Notes: generated by a model from the letters alone, not told the origin. Numbered from the stretch's first letter, positions 1-5,692 are shown. The stretch: DNA of 6,115 nucleotides from an uncultured Chloroflexota bacterium (GCA_913056415.1 CAJXNA010000131.1:1-6115), one strand, 5' to 3'. Numbers and translations: made by a program.

Positions 1-372
1 TTCCGCCGGCTATCGGCGCACCCCCTTGTACTCGCGCTCGTCAGTTTGGTGCGCGGTAAGGCCCTGGAGCGACACTTCGGGAACACGGGAGGATCGTGCG
101 AGTGCTCATTCCTCGAGGCCGTCGAGGAGCGGATACCCCGGTCGGTGGCCCGTGCCGCCATCTACACCAGGAGCGACCCCGTGGTCGACTGGCGAGACTG
201 CGTGGAGGCCGATGCAGCCCTAAACATCGAGGTGAGTGGCACGCATGTCGGCCTCCCCATCAACGCTCAAGTCTACCGTGAAGTGGCCCAGCTTCTACGG
301 TTGGTGCAACCCGTTCCTAAGCCCCGCTCCATCGACCCCCAGAGTGACTACGGTTTGCCCCTGGCCGCCTAG
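1..372 (+). CDS. alpha/beta-hydrolase, C-terminal part (5' end outside window)
   Basis: The reading frame is open from the first base and ends at TAG 370-372, giving the last 123 residues of a larger protein. The section AAIYTRSDPVVDW followed by LNIEVSGTHVGLPIN has the layout of the end of an alpha/beta-hydrolase fold. A strand leads to the acid residue of the triad (Asp59 of this fragment), and about 23 residues later the catalytic His (His82) precedes a final helix (VYREVAQLL). The nucleophile Ser and oxyanion hole would be upstream and cannot be checked. A TTG at 46 could be called as a start, but the frame is coding-like on both sides of it, so a truncated gene is the better reading. The substrate is unknown; esterase or lipase-like activity is the usual role of proteins with this ending. 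The last ~20 residues (from about Pro105) look like a low-order tail. The gene converges on the PAP2 gene 28 bp away. Confidence 0.75.
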   Translation, partial: FRRLSAHPLVLALVSLVRGKALERHFGNTGGSCECSFLEAVEERIPRSVARAAIYTRSDPVVDWRDCVEADAALNIEVSGTHVGLPINAQVYREVAQLLRLVQPVPKPRSIDPQSDYGLPLAA

Positions 373-389
373 CGGGGAGGCGCCCCGCT
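371..389. terminator. GC-rich hairpin between convergent genes
   Basis: AGCGGGG (371-377) pairs perfectly with CCCCGCT (383-389) around a 5-base loop, giving a 7-bp stem. It overlaps the stop codon of the hydrolase and lies 11 bp beyond the stop of the PAP2 gene on the other strand. No T-run follows on either strand, so it is not a textbook intrinsic terminator. Its place between two converging genes makes a bidirectional terminating or mRNA-end-protecting hairpin plausible. Confidence 0.4.
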
Positions 390-400
390 GACGGAGTGGG

Positions 401-1099
401 CTAGGAACGGCCGCCGATTCGGGCCAGAAGCGAGCGCCAGTGACAACCGGCACAGAACCGGTACACCTGTACGACCGCGAACAGGATGACGCCGCCCCAG
501 AGGTAGGCCGCCAGCACGTCGCTAGGCCAGTGCGCGCCCGCCCACACCCGTTGGAAGCCCGTCAGAACTATGAGCGCCAGGCTGGACCATTGCACCCATC
601 TCCGTATCCGACGATTGGCGATGAGCTGCTCGGAGGCAAAATAGACGAGTCCCCACAAGAGCACCGCCCCCAGAACATGGCCGCTGGGAAAGGAGACCCC
701 GCCCGCCTGTTCCGTGACGTCTACCTGGAATGGGGAGGGCCGTGGCCTCTCCACCAGCTCCTTCAGCAGAACTACTGAACCACGGGCGATCGCCGCCAGC
801 ACCACGAACAGCGCCGCCAGGTGTTGCCTTCGGAGCGCCATGACCGCCGCGATGGTTAGCGCGATCAGCTGAAATGTTGGCGAGAGCCCGACGCGAAAAA
901 TGAAATCACTGATCAGGTCGAGGCCGGGGAGCTGGACTGCCTGCACAGCCCGCGTGAGAGTCACGTCGCCTGGAGGGTATATGCTGAACAAAGCCAGTAC
1001 CGTCAGGGCGATGGCCGCGACGAATGTCGCAAGCCACAGTCCCCACTGTTTGGGGCCGGTGCCTAATATGGTCTGATTGAGCGCAGCAGCTATGGTCAT
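401..1099 (-). CDS. PAP2-family membrane phosphatase
   Basis: This is a complete 232-residue integral membrane protein of the PAP2 (type 2 phosphatidic acid phosphatase) superfamily. All three signature motifs are present. They are KX6RP (Lys113 to Arg120-Pro121), PSGH (138-141), and the RX5HX3D motif with Arg184, His190 and Asp194. His190 is the expected nucleophile that forms a phospho-His intermediate, and His141 is the expected general acid. About six hydrophobic segments are visible, near 22-40, 75-90, 94-113, 142-156, 171-183 and 195-214. The motifs fall at helix ends, so the active site should lie at one membrane face. Known members dephosphorylate phosphatidic acid, undecaprenyl pyrophosphate or phosphatidylglycerol phosphate; which of these applies cannot be read here. 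ATG 1097-1099 is preceded by GGAGGGG. The gene lies 51 bp downstream of the decayed gene on the same strand and may once have been co-transcribed with it. Identity of the fold is very secure, substrate unknown. Confidence 0.95.
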   Translation of the reverse strand: MTIAAALNQTILGTGPKQWGLWLATFVAAIALTVLALFSIYPPGDVTLTRAVQAVQLPGLDLISDFIFRVGLSPTFQLIALTIAAVMALRRQHLAALFVVLAAIARGSVVLLKELVERPRPSPFQVDVTEQAGGVSFPSGHVLGAVLLWGLVYFASEQLIANRRIRRWVQWSSLALIVLTGFQRVWAGAHWPSDVLAAYLWGGVILFAVVQVYRFCAGCHWRSLLARIGGRS

Positions 1100-1101
1100 A
1101 A

Positions 1102-1108
1102 CCCCTCC
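1102..1108 (-). promoter_or_regulatory. ribosome binding site of the PAP2 gene
   Basis: GGAGGGG on the minus strand, with its GGAGG core four bases before ATG 1097-1099. It is a strong Shine-Dalgarno match with slightly short spacing and supports this start. Confidence 0.65.
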
Positions 1109-1150
1109 GACGGAGAGCGTTCGAATGACTGCCCTCCATAAGAATACACG

Positions 1151-1260
1151 CTAGGGCTCGCTCGGTGGATCGCCAGCTACCGTCGGCTCCGGAACGGTTG
1201 GAAGCTCGTCCCACACCTCCTGAAGCTTCACCACGTAGGCTGCAAGCAGGAATCCCGCCT
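1151..1260. repeat. diverged duplicate block, copy A
   Basis: Base-by-base comparison with 3263-3372 gives 90 identities in 110 ungapped positions (82%), in the same orientation. It is the 3' end of the decayed gene copy. The high nucleotide match, with many differences at third positions, indicates a true duplication rather than chance protein resemblance. Confidence 0.85.
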
Positions 1261-1497
1261 CGATAACGCTGGGTGGGGCTCTCAACTCCCGCCAGCGCTG
1301 GGCCGGGGTTCCTACGGTCTCCGGCGTCTCCAGGCCACGTATGGCCTTCTCCGCTTCCTCTGGGTCCAGGCCACCGCTGTTTCGCACCTGCCGAAACGAG
1401 CTTCGTATCGCCCCAATCAGAACGGGTGGCCATAAAAGGCGCAACGGTTTGAGCATCGTGGAACCGATCCTCAGGACGATCTGCTCCTTGTCCTGTC

Positions 1498-1506
1498 TGA
1501 TATACT
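1498..1506 (+). promoter_or_regulatory. possible extended -10 promoter for the HAD/GDPD-like gene
   Basis: TGATATACT fits the extended -10 pattern TGn-TATACT (5 of 6 to TATAAT). It would start transcription near 1513 and give a leader of roughly 58 bases before ATG 1571. No convincing -35 is seen, which an extended -10 can tolerate. It lies inside decayed coding sequence. The intact copy reads TCGATATACTTG at the matching place, so the TG element appears to be a change specific to the remnant. Confidence 0.3.
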
Positions 1507-1558
1507 TCGCGTATTAGCGACGAAAGCGCCGCGTAACACGGGGACTGAATCTAGCTTT

Positions 1559-1563
1559 GAAGG
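1559..1563 (+). promoter_or_regulatory. ribosome binding site that selects ATG 1571
   Basis: GAAGG lies seven bases before ATG 1571-1573 but only four before the adjoining GTG 1568-1570. The spacing favours ATG 1571 as the start, one codon inside the longest open frame. Confidence 0.5.
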
Positions 1564-1570
1564 CAGAGTG

Positions 1571-3055
1571 ATGCAGAAGGACTGGATGTTAGAACTTGCC
1601 GCCAAGTATGAAGACACCAGGCGGCAGTATCCTCAAGACAAATTGATAATCCTCTTCGACATTGACGGTACGATCCTAGATACCCGCTATATGGTACTCC
1701 ACGTTCTGCAAGCCTTTGATAAGGAACATGCGACCCATCTCTTCCAAGAGCTTCAAGTCTCGGATATCAAGGTACACGAAAATCAAGTGGACCGTCTTCT
1801 GGCCGAGTTGCAAATTCCGACTCGGGAACAAAAAGAGATTCTAGACTGGTATAACCATCAACGTTGGACGCCAGAGGACATCCTTCACGCTCACAATCCT
1901 TTTCGTGGAGTACTTGAGGTCATTCGATGGTTTCAACTTCAGCCCAAGACGTTTGTCGGCCTAAACACAGGACGACCTGAATCACTGCGAAAAGACACAT
2001 TAAGATCCCTGAATGAGTTGGGAACGGAGTATAAGGTTCGGTTCTCAAAGGCGCTCATCCACATGAATCCTTCTGGATGGGAACAGGAGGTGGAAAACGC
2101 GAAAGTTGCCGGGGTACGCTACTTTCAAGCAGCAGGCTATCGCGTCTTCGCCTTTGTAGATAACGAACCTGATAATTTGCGGGCAGTTTCACAAATCGAT
2201 CCGTCGAAAGAGATCCTTCTTCTGCATGCCAACACGATATTTGAATCCAAAAGAACGAGTCTGCCTGCTCATACGGCCAAAGGGAAGACTTATGATTTAA
2301 CGGAACTTATCCCGGAGAAAGCTCTCCCTAAGCACATTGAATTTGTTTGGCATGGCGTCAACGACGAGGTTAACCTACGTCAGTTTCTGGCCTCTGACAT
2401 CAGTTGGGGCGAATTTGATGTCCGGCTAGACCCCGTAAGGAGCGAACTGATTCTACGTCATGACTCCTTTGTAGAAAACCCACTGGGCCCGGACGAAGAG
2501 TTGTTGACCTTGGATCGACTATTAGAGCGCCTCCATAAGGCAGGTAAGTCCGCCAAGTTCGACTTGAAGGCGGGGGGTACGGTGCTGGATAAAGTCCTGG
2601 AACGGGTCGATAGGTATGACTTTGCCGCGACGCGGTTGTGGTTCAACGGCAACGTCGAAAGATTACAGGACGGAGGCTTCAGGAGATTGGCCAGCGCACA
2701 CCCGAAAGCCGTATTGCAATGCCCCGTGGATTATTTGGCCCCTCTAATTTGCAGCGCTCCGGAGACAGCCGGGGAGATGCTCGAAATGTTTACAACCTGG
2801 GGCATAAACCGCTTCTCCATCTCCTGGGAGACCCAGGACATGCGCACCTTTTTTGACCAGATGGATAAGTGGGGGTTCGAGGTTAACATCTACAAGGTTC
2901 CTGACTTGAATTCATTTCTGGAAGCTGTACTGCTAATGCCTCGCTCCATCACCACTGATTTCAATTTTCCCCAATGGCATTATTATGGAAGAGGCTCTGG
3001 GCAAGATAGTGAACAATACGAGTACTCTGTCCGGAAGCAGAGAAAGAGAACGTAA
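1571..3055 (+). CDS. HAD-like phosphatase fused to GDPD/FAM151-like TIM-barrel domain
   Basis: A 494-residue soluble protein with no signal peptide or membrane helix. Residues ~25-225 form a HAD-like hydrolase. Motif I is FDIDGT with nucleophile Asp30 and acid Asp32, motif II is the Thr of LNTGRP (Thr133), motif III is probably Lys178, and motif IV is DNEPDN with Asp197. The helical insert between motifs I and II is a C1-type cap. Residues ~255-475 resemble a glycerophosphodiester phosphodiesterase or FAM151/menorin (DUF2181) barrel. It has WHG (His261), EFD (Glu281, Asp283), LRHD (His297, Asp298), KFDLK (Asp331, Lys333) and a late ITTDFNFP stretch like the ITD-P ending of GDPD barrels. This suggests two-step phosphate-ester hydrolysis, such as diester cleavage followed by monoester removal, but no substrate can be named. 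The C-terminus is basic (KQRKRT). GC is about 45-47% in two 60-base lines I counted (1621-1680, 2221-2280), against 65-72% in lines of the gene at 3263-5368, which suggests acquisition. It stands alone, convergent with the next gene. The HAD assignment is secure; the second domain is moderately so. Confidence 0.85.
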   Translation: MQKDWMLELAAKYEDTRRQYPQDKLIILFDIDGTILDTRYMVLHVLQAFDKEHATHLFQELQVSDIKVHENQVDRLLAELQIPTREQKEILDWYNHQRWTPEDILHAHNPFRGVLEVIRWFQLQPKTFVGLNTGRPESLRKDTLRSLNELGTEYKVRFSKALIHMNPSGWEQEVENAKVAGVRYFQAAGYRVFAFVDNEPDNLRAVSQIDPSKEILLLHANTIFESKRTSLPAHTAKGKTYDLTELIPEKALPKHIEFVWHGVNDEVNLRQFLASDISWGEFDVRLDPVRSELILRHDSFVENPLGPDEELLTLDRLLERLHKAGKSAKFDLKAGGTVLDKVLERVDRYDFAATRLWFNGNVERLQDGGFRRLASAHPKAVLQCPVDYLAPLICSAPETAGEMLEMFTTWGINRFSISWETQDMRTFFDQMDKWGFEVNIYKVPDLNSFLEAVLLMPRSITTDFNFPQWHYYGRGSGQDSEQYEYSVRKQRKRT

Positions 3056-3090
3056 GCGGAGCTGGAACTTGACCCCTGAGTTCAATCCGC
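3056..3090 (+). terminator. imperfect two-part hairpin after the HAD/GDPD-like gene
   Basis: GCGGA (3056-3060) pairs with TCCGC (3086-3090) and, inside it, GAACT (3065-3069) pairs with AGTTC (3079-3083) around a 9-base loop. It begins on the base after the TAA stop. There is no T-run, so it is a weak terminator candidate. Confidence 0.3.
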
Positions 3091-3164
3091 AGGCGTAGCG
3101 AGATCCGCTGTGAACTGAGTCCCAATGGCGGAGGCAGCGCTAATAGCCTAGTACACGGCCGCTA

Positions 3165-3180
3165 CCCTCGGACCAGAGGG
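3165..3180. terminator. small hairpin in the convergent gap
   Basis: CCCTC (3165-3169) pairs with GAGGG (3176-3180) across a 6-base loop. It sits between the two converging genes, 85 bp beyond the stop of the leftward one. It has a short stem and no T-run on either strand. The rest of 3056-3262 shows no coding frame that I can support. Confidence 0.2.
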
Positions 3181-3262
3181 GCTTCGCCACCGTAGCCGCT
3201 CTTGGCGAATCGAGAGTTGCGGGAATTGAAGTGGTGTTTTGGCAGTGCCGTCAAAGTATCCG

Positions 3263-3372
3263 CTAGGGCTCGCTTGGCAGGCCGCCAACTGCGGTCGACT
3301 CCGGAGCGGCTGGAAGCTCGCTCCACACTTCCCGAAGCTTCACGAGGTAGGCTGACAGCAGGAATCCCGCCC
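3263..3372. repeat. diverged duplicate block, copy B
   Basis: This is the partner of 1151-1260: 90 of 110 bases identical, same orientation. It encodes the last helix and tail (AGFLLSAYLVKLREVW to the end) of the intact gene. Confidence 0.85.
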
Positions 3373-5368
3373 CGATAATGTTGGTCGGGTCTTCAAGTCC
3401 GCCCGAGGGTGACCCCTCCGGTGCGAAGAAGTCGACTGCCAAAGACACGACCAGGAGTCCGATGCCCGTGGCCAGGAGCGGAAATGTAGCTCGAGATCGA
3501 AGGAGCTCGCCAAAGAAGATAGCGCCAACTGTGAGGCCTATGATCCCGTAGCCGAGAACGATCACATCGTCCGGGTTGTTGAGGAGGGGCACCGTCACGC
3601 CGAGGCCGTTCTCAAGCACGTCTCCTCCGCGCTCGTGCAGGCCGAAGTAGTCGTCGATGCCAAGCCATACCAACCCCAGGCCCGAGAGGATCCAGAAGAA
3701 GCTGCCCGGCGCATCCACCCTCTGTCCCGCCTGGGGCAGTCGCCAGAAGCGGGTGTAGATGTAGTACCCCGCAACACCAGCCAGCAGCAACTGGGAGGCC
3801 TTCAGCGTCTGCATCGGCCCGAACTCCCCGAACGTCGCTGACCGATTGTCCGTCACAATAAAGGCCGTGCCGGCGATGATCAGGCCCACCGAGTTCACCG
3901 CCAGTATGCCTCCAACCAGGCTCCAGTGCGGACGCAGGCTCTCTATAGCGTCTCTTACCCACGCCACCAGGTGATGCGGTCGCAGGAAATGCCAGCGACT
4001 CTGGACCATCCTGGACCCTACTCCTGGGCCGGAACAGGCCAGCCAGCAGGTGAGCACCGCCAGGTGCTGGCTTCGGTACAGTCCGAACGGCAGCTTTCGC
4101 AGCGCCTCGTCGAGCAGCACCGCCAGCAAGGGCCGGTTCTTGCGCAGAGGCTCGGCCACAAGGTAGGCGAAAGTACCCAGGCCCGGTAGCGCCGATCCCA
4201 CCGCCACCGTAAGTGTGTGTATCTTTCGTGCCCCGCGGAGCTGCTCGTCCGACTCCCGTCTGATCAGCGCCCTTGCCTCCGACCTCAGCCGGAAGAACAC
4301 CACCCAGCCGAACCGAGTGACGCTCCCGAAAGGGAACCGTAACGGAACGCTGATGGCGATGTGGGCCCCTAAATGCCCGAGCACGGCGAGTGTCTCCGGC
4401 GCCTCCAGGCTACGCAACGCCATCTCCCCTTCCTCTGGGTCCAGGCTGCCCTCCTCCACCAGCCGCTCCACTGCGCCGCGCGCCCAGTCATTCGCAAGCC
4501 TGCGTCCGTCTCGCGCCTGGCGAAACGCAGTCCTTAGCGCCCCGATCAGAGCCGGCGGCCACAGGAGGCGCAGGGGCTTGAGCACTACGGAGCCCACCTT
4601 CAGGACCAGCTGCAGCAGCCTGCCCCAGATGCGCAGCTCAGACTTCTGCCACACCTCGGCACAGTCTTGGTACTCATCGGTCGCAGCTTCAAGTTCTCGA
4701 AGGCCCTCGGGACCCAGGGCCGCTTCGATCTCGTCACGGTGCTCCTCGATATACTTGCGAGTCTTGGCGACGAACACATCGTCGAACACCGGGATCAACC
4801 CCGCCTTGATGGCGTCGATCCATTGACCGATCGGCATCATCGGGTTGACGACGCCTGATTCCAGGTCGATGATCTTGTAGCTTCCGTCCGGCGTCTCGAT
4901 GAGGTTCCCGGTCGCCTTGGGGTTCAAGGCAAGGACCTGCCAGGTAGGCAGCCCTACCTCCTGAAAGAGAGGTGTGAGCTTCCGCAGGAACGCCCGTGCC
5001 CGCTTCTTGTCCTTGGGCACCTGCCCCTCGATAAGTTGGGTCACGAAAATGCATCCCTTCTCATCGCAGCGGATATCGAGGGTTGGGGCCACGTGGTCGG
5101 TGCCGAACCAGAACTTTGTCATCAGGCTGGCGATGGTCCGGCGCGCTTTGGCTGCTTGCAGGGAGGGCTCGTTACGAACGTAGGGGAAAGGAGCCTGGAA
5201 CGCCAGCCAGTAAAGGAGTTTGACGACGAGAGGAGGACGGTATTCCTTGGTTGCGGTGGCGTGAACCCGGTCTAGAAGGACGCGGCTGGCCAGCCCGCCG
5301 GATACATCGGAGTGGGCTTCGTGGTCATCTGGATCCCTCGGTTGATCTGGGAACATGGGTCCTTCCAT
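3263..5368 (-). CDS. kinase-fold protein fused to a multi-pass membrane domain
   Basis: A 701-residue protein. Residues ~75-215 resemble the C-lobe side of a protein-kinase/APH-like fold. There is a hinge-like FVTQLIEG (108-115), then NPKATGNLIETPDGSYKIIDLES (149-171), where Asn155 fits the catalytic-loop Asn and Asp168 the metal-binding Asp of the DFG position. The HRD-type catalytic Asp has no counterpart (Pro150 falls there), so it may be a pseudokinase or an atypical one. Residues ~240-435 form a basic, partly hydrophobic middle (LKPLRLLWPP at 263; PGLGTFAYLVAEPL at 395; LDEALRKLPFGLYR at 419). Residues ~482-680 hold about six membrane helices, near 483-505, 525-541, 556-572, 602-622, 629-648 and 663-677, with an acidic/His motif DDYFGLHE at 572-579. 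The ATG at 5366-5368 has AGGA five bases upstream. Met5 (5354-5356) is an alternative, with GGAAGG before it. I know of no characterised member and give no symbol. A broken second copy lies at 1151-1567. Confidence 0.85.
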   Translation of the reverse strand: MEGPMFPDQPRDPDDHEAHSDVSGGLASRVLLDRVHATATKEYRPPLVVKLLYWLAFQAPFPYVRNEPSLQAAKARRTIASLMTKFWFGTDHVAPTLDIRCDEKGCIFVTQLIEGQVPKDKKRARAFLRKLTPLFQEVGLPTWQVLALNPKATGNLIETPDGSYKIIDLESGVVNPMMPIGQWIDAIKAGLIPVFDDVFVAKTRKYIEEHRDEIEAALGPEGLRELEAATDEYQDCAEVWQKSELRIWGRLLQLVLKVGSVVLKPLRLLWPPALIGALRTAFRQARDGRRLANDWARGAVERLVEEGSLDPEEGEMALRSLEAPETLAVLGHLGAHIAISVPLRFPFGSVTRFGWVVFFRLRSEARALIRRESDEQLRGARKIHTLTVAVGSALPGLGTFAYLVAEPLRKNRPLLAVLLDEALRKLPFGLYRSQHLAVLTCWLACSGPGVGSRMVQSRWHFLRPHHLVAWVRDAIESLRPHWSLVGGILAVNSVGLIIAGTAFIVTDNRSATFGEFGPMQTLKASQLLLAGVAGYYIYTRFWRLPQAGQRVDAPGSFFWILSGLGLVWLGIDDYFGLHERGGDVLENGLGVTVPLLNNPDDVIVLGYGIIGLTVGAIFFGELLRSRATFPLLATGIGLLVVSLAVDFFAPEGSPSGGLEDPTNIIGAGFLLSAYLVKLREVWSELPAAPESTAVGGLPSEP

Positions 5369-5373
5369 TCGTG

Positions 5374-5377
5374 TCCT
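5374..5377 (-). promoter_or_regulatory. ribosome binding site of the kinase-like/membrane gene
   Basis: AGGA on the minus strand, five bases before ATG 5366-5368. It is a short but well-spaced match that supports the longer start over Met5. Confidence 0.45.
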
Positions 5378-5386
5378 GGTTTCGAC

Positions 5387-5392
5387 ATTATA
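5387..5392 (-). promoter_or_regulatory. -10 element (TATAAT) for the kinase-like/membrane gene
   Basis: A perfect TATAAT on the minus strand in an otherwise GC-rich stretch. Transcription would start near 5380, leaving a leader of only about 12 bases before ATG 5368, or about 24 before Met5. The -35 region at 5410-5415 reads CACACA and is not a good match, so strength is unclear. It may need an activator or another sigma factor. Confidence 0.4.
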
Positions 5393-5412
5393 TACCCGCG
5401 TACCGGCGCTGT

Positions 5413-5565
5413 GTGCTCGATTCTGGAAGTTCCATCAGCCGCACTGCGGCAGCCCTGCTCGAGCAGGAGACGCTGGCACGGCCAGACATCGAGGGACTGC
5501 TCGCGGAGACCGACCAAGGGACTGAGGTCTACTGCGAAGAGGCGGAGGCGACTCTGGAGGCGTAG
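5413..5565 (+). pseudogene. fragment resembling the C-terminal tail of FtsH protease
   Basis: The frame from GTG 5413 to TAG 5563-5565 reads VLDSGSSISRTAAALLEQET and then LARPDIEGLLAETD. The ALLExETL block followed by a helix of the form xxxIExLL is typical of the last structured segment of FtsH (M41) metalloproteases. The Walker motifs, AAA+ core and zinc-binding HEXXH of FtsH are all absent. The frame upstream (5251-5412) runs antisense to the neighbouring gene and shows no resemblance. There is no ribosome site before the GTG. I read it as a leftover end of a lost or rearranged ftsH-like gene. With only about 25 informative residues, chance resemblance remains possible. It fills most of the 324-bp gap between the two flanking divergent genes. 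Confidence 0.4.
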
Positions 5566-5662
5566 ATCTCGGCCACAGATCGCTGGCTTTTCCCTGCGCC
5601 ACGGCTTCTACGCGCCCCCACCTACGGCGACTAAGCCACCATCCGGGTTGCCCCGAACCGCG

Positions 5663-5671
5663 TGGTATCAT
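5663..5671 (+). promoter_or_regulatory. possible extended -10 promoter for the VOC gene
   Basis: TGGTATCAT fits TGn plus a 5-of-6 -10 hexamer. Transcription would begin near 5678, about 15 bases before ATG 5693. A TTGCCC at 5648-5653 is only 12 bases away, too close to act as the -35. Apart from this site, 5566-5692 holds nothing else I can support. Confidence 0.3.
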
Positions 5672-5681
5672 TGCCTGACAA

Positions 5682-5686
5682 AGAGG
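5682..5686 (+). promoter_or_regulatory. ribosome binding site of the VOC gene
   Basis: AGAGG lies six bases before ATG 5693-5695. It selects this start over the far upstream in-frame ATG at 5312, whose extension is Arg/Pro-rich and not protein-like. Confidence 0.6.
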
Positions 5687-5692
5687 CCGCAA

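Larger units (their letters stand above)
1151..1567 (-). pseudogene. decayed second copy of the kinase-like/membrane fusion gene
   Basis: Translating the minus strand shows four blocks collinear with the 701-residue protein encoded at 3263-5368. Block 1 (1566-1498) matches residues 185-207 at about 11 of 23, including FVA.TR/KYI. Block 2 (1486-1382) matches residues 253-286, with LKPLRLLWPP identical. Block 3 (1369-1313) matches 309-327, with LDPEE and PET shared. Block 4 (1285-1151) matches 658-701 at 27 of 44 residues and ends at the equivalent TAG stop. Between blocks about 40, 18 and 321 residues are missing, and each gap keeps the frame. A one-base deletion in block 1 (CGC to CG before the KYI codons) shifts the frame, and the downstream frame then meets TAA at 1514-1516 when read upstream. 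Residues before 185 (the whole kinase-like core) are absent. A 101-codon frame from ATG 1456 is still open, but it has no good ribosome site and combines pieces that would not fold as the parent does, so I call it a remnant. Translation of the short frame cannot be excluded. Confidence 0.85.

Noticed and set aside
46..372. Treating the alpha/beta-hydrolase piece as a complete gene from TTG 46
   Set aside because: The frame is open to base 1, the catalytic Ser region is missing, and no ribosome site precedes the TTG; it is a truncated gene.
906..1433. 175-codon minus-strand open frame overlapping the PAP2 start and the remnant
   Set aside because: Out of frame with both the PAP2 motifs and the homology blocks; Gly/Arg/Ser-rich with no domain.
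3085..3110. Direct repeat ATCCGCAG / ATCCGCTG (3085 and 3103)
   Set aside because: Only two 8-base copies with one mismatch; too short to call an operator or attachment site.
3056..3262. Search for the missing N-terminal part of the decayed copy on the far side of the HAD/GDPD-like gene
   Set aside because: No resemblance to residues 1-185 of the intact protein was found by eye, so a simple insertion splitting the gene is not demonstrated.
4215..4826. 203-codon plus-strand open frame
   Set aside because: Antisense shadow of the 701-residue gene. Ser/Arg/Pro-rich translation typical of high-GC non-coding frames.
5312..5692. 127-residue N-terminal extension of the VOC frame
   Set aside because: Arg/Pro-rich, no family precedent, overlaps the FtsH-like fragment and the neighbouring gene's start; the AGAGG site and VOC start pattern favour ATG 5693.
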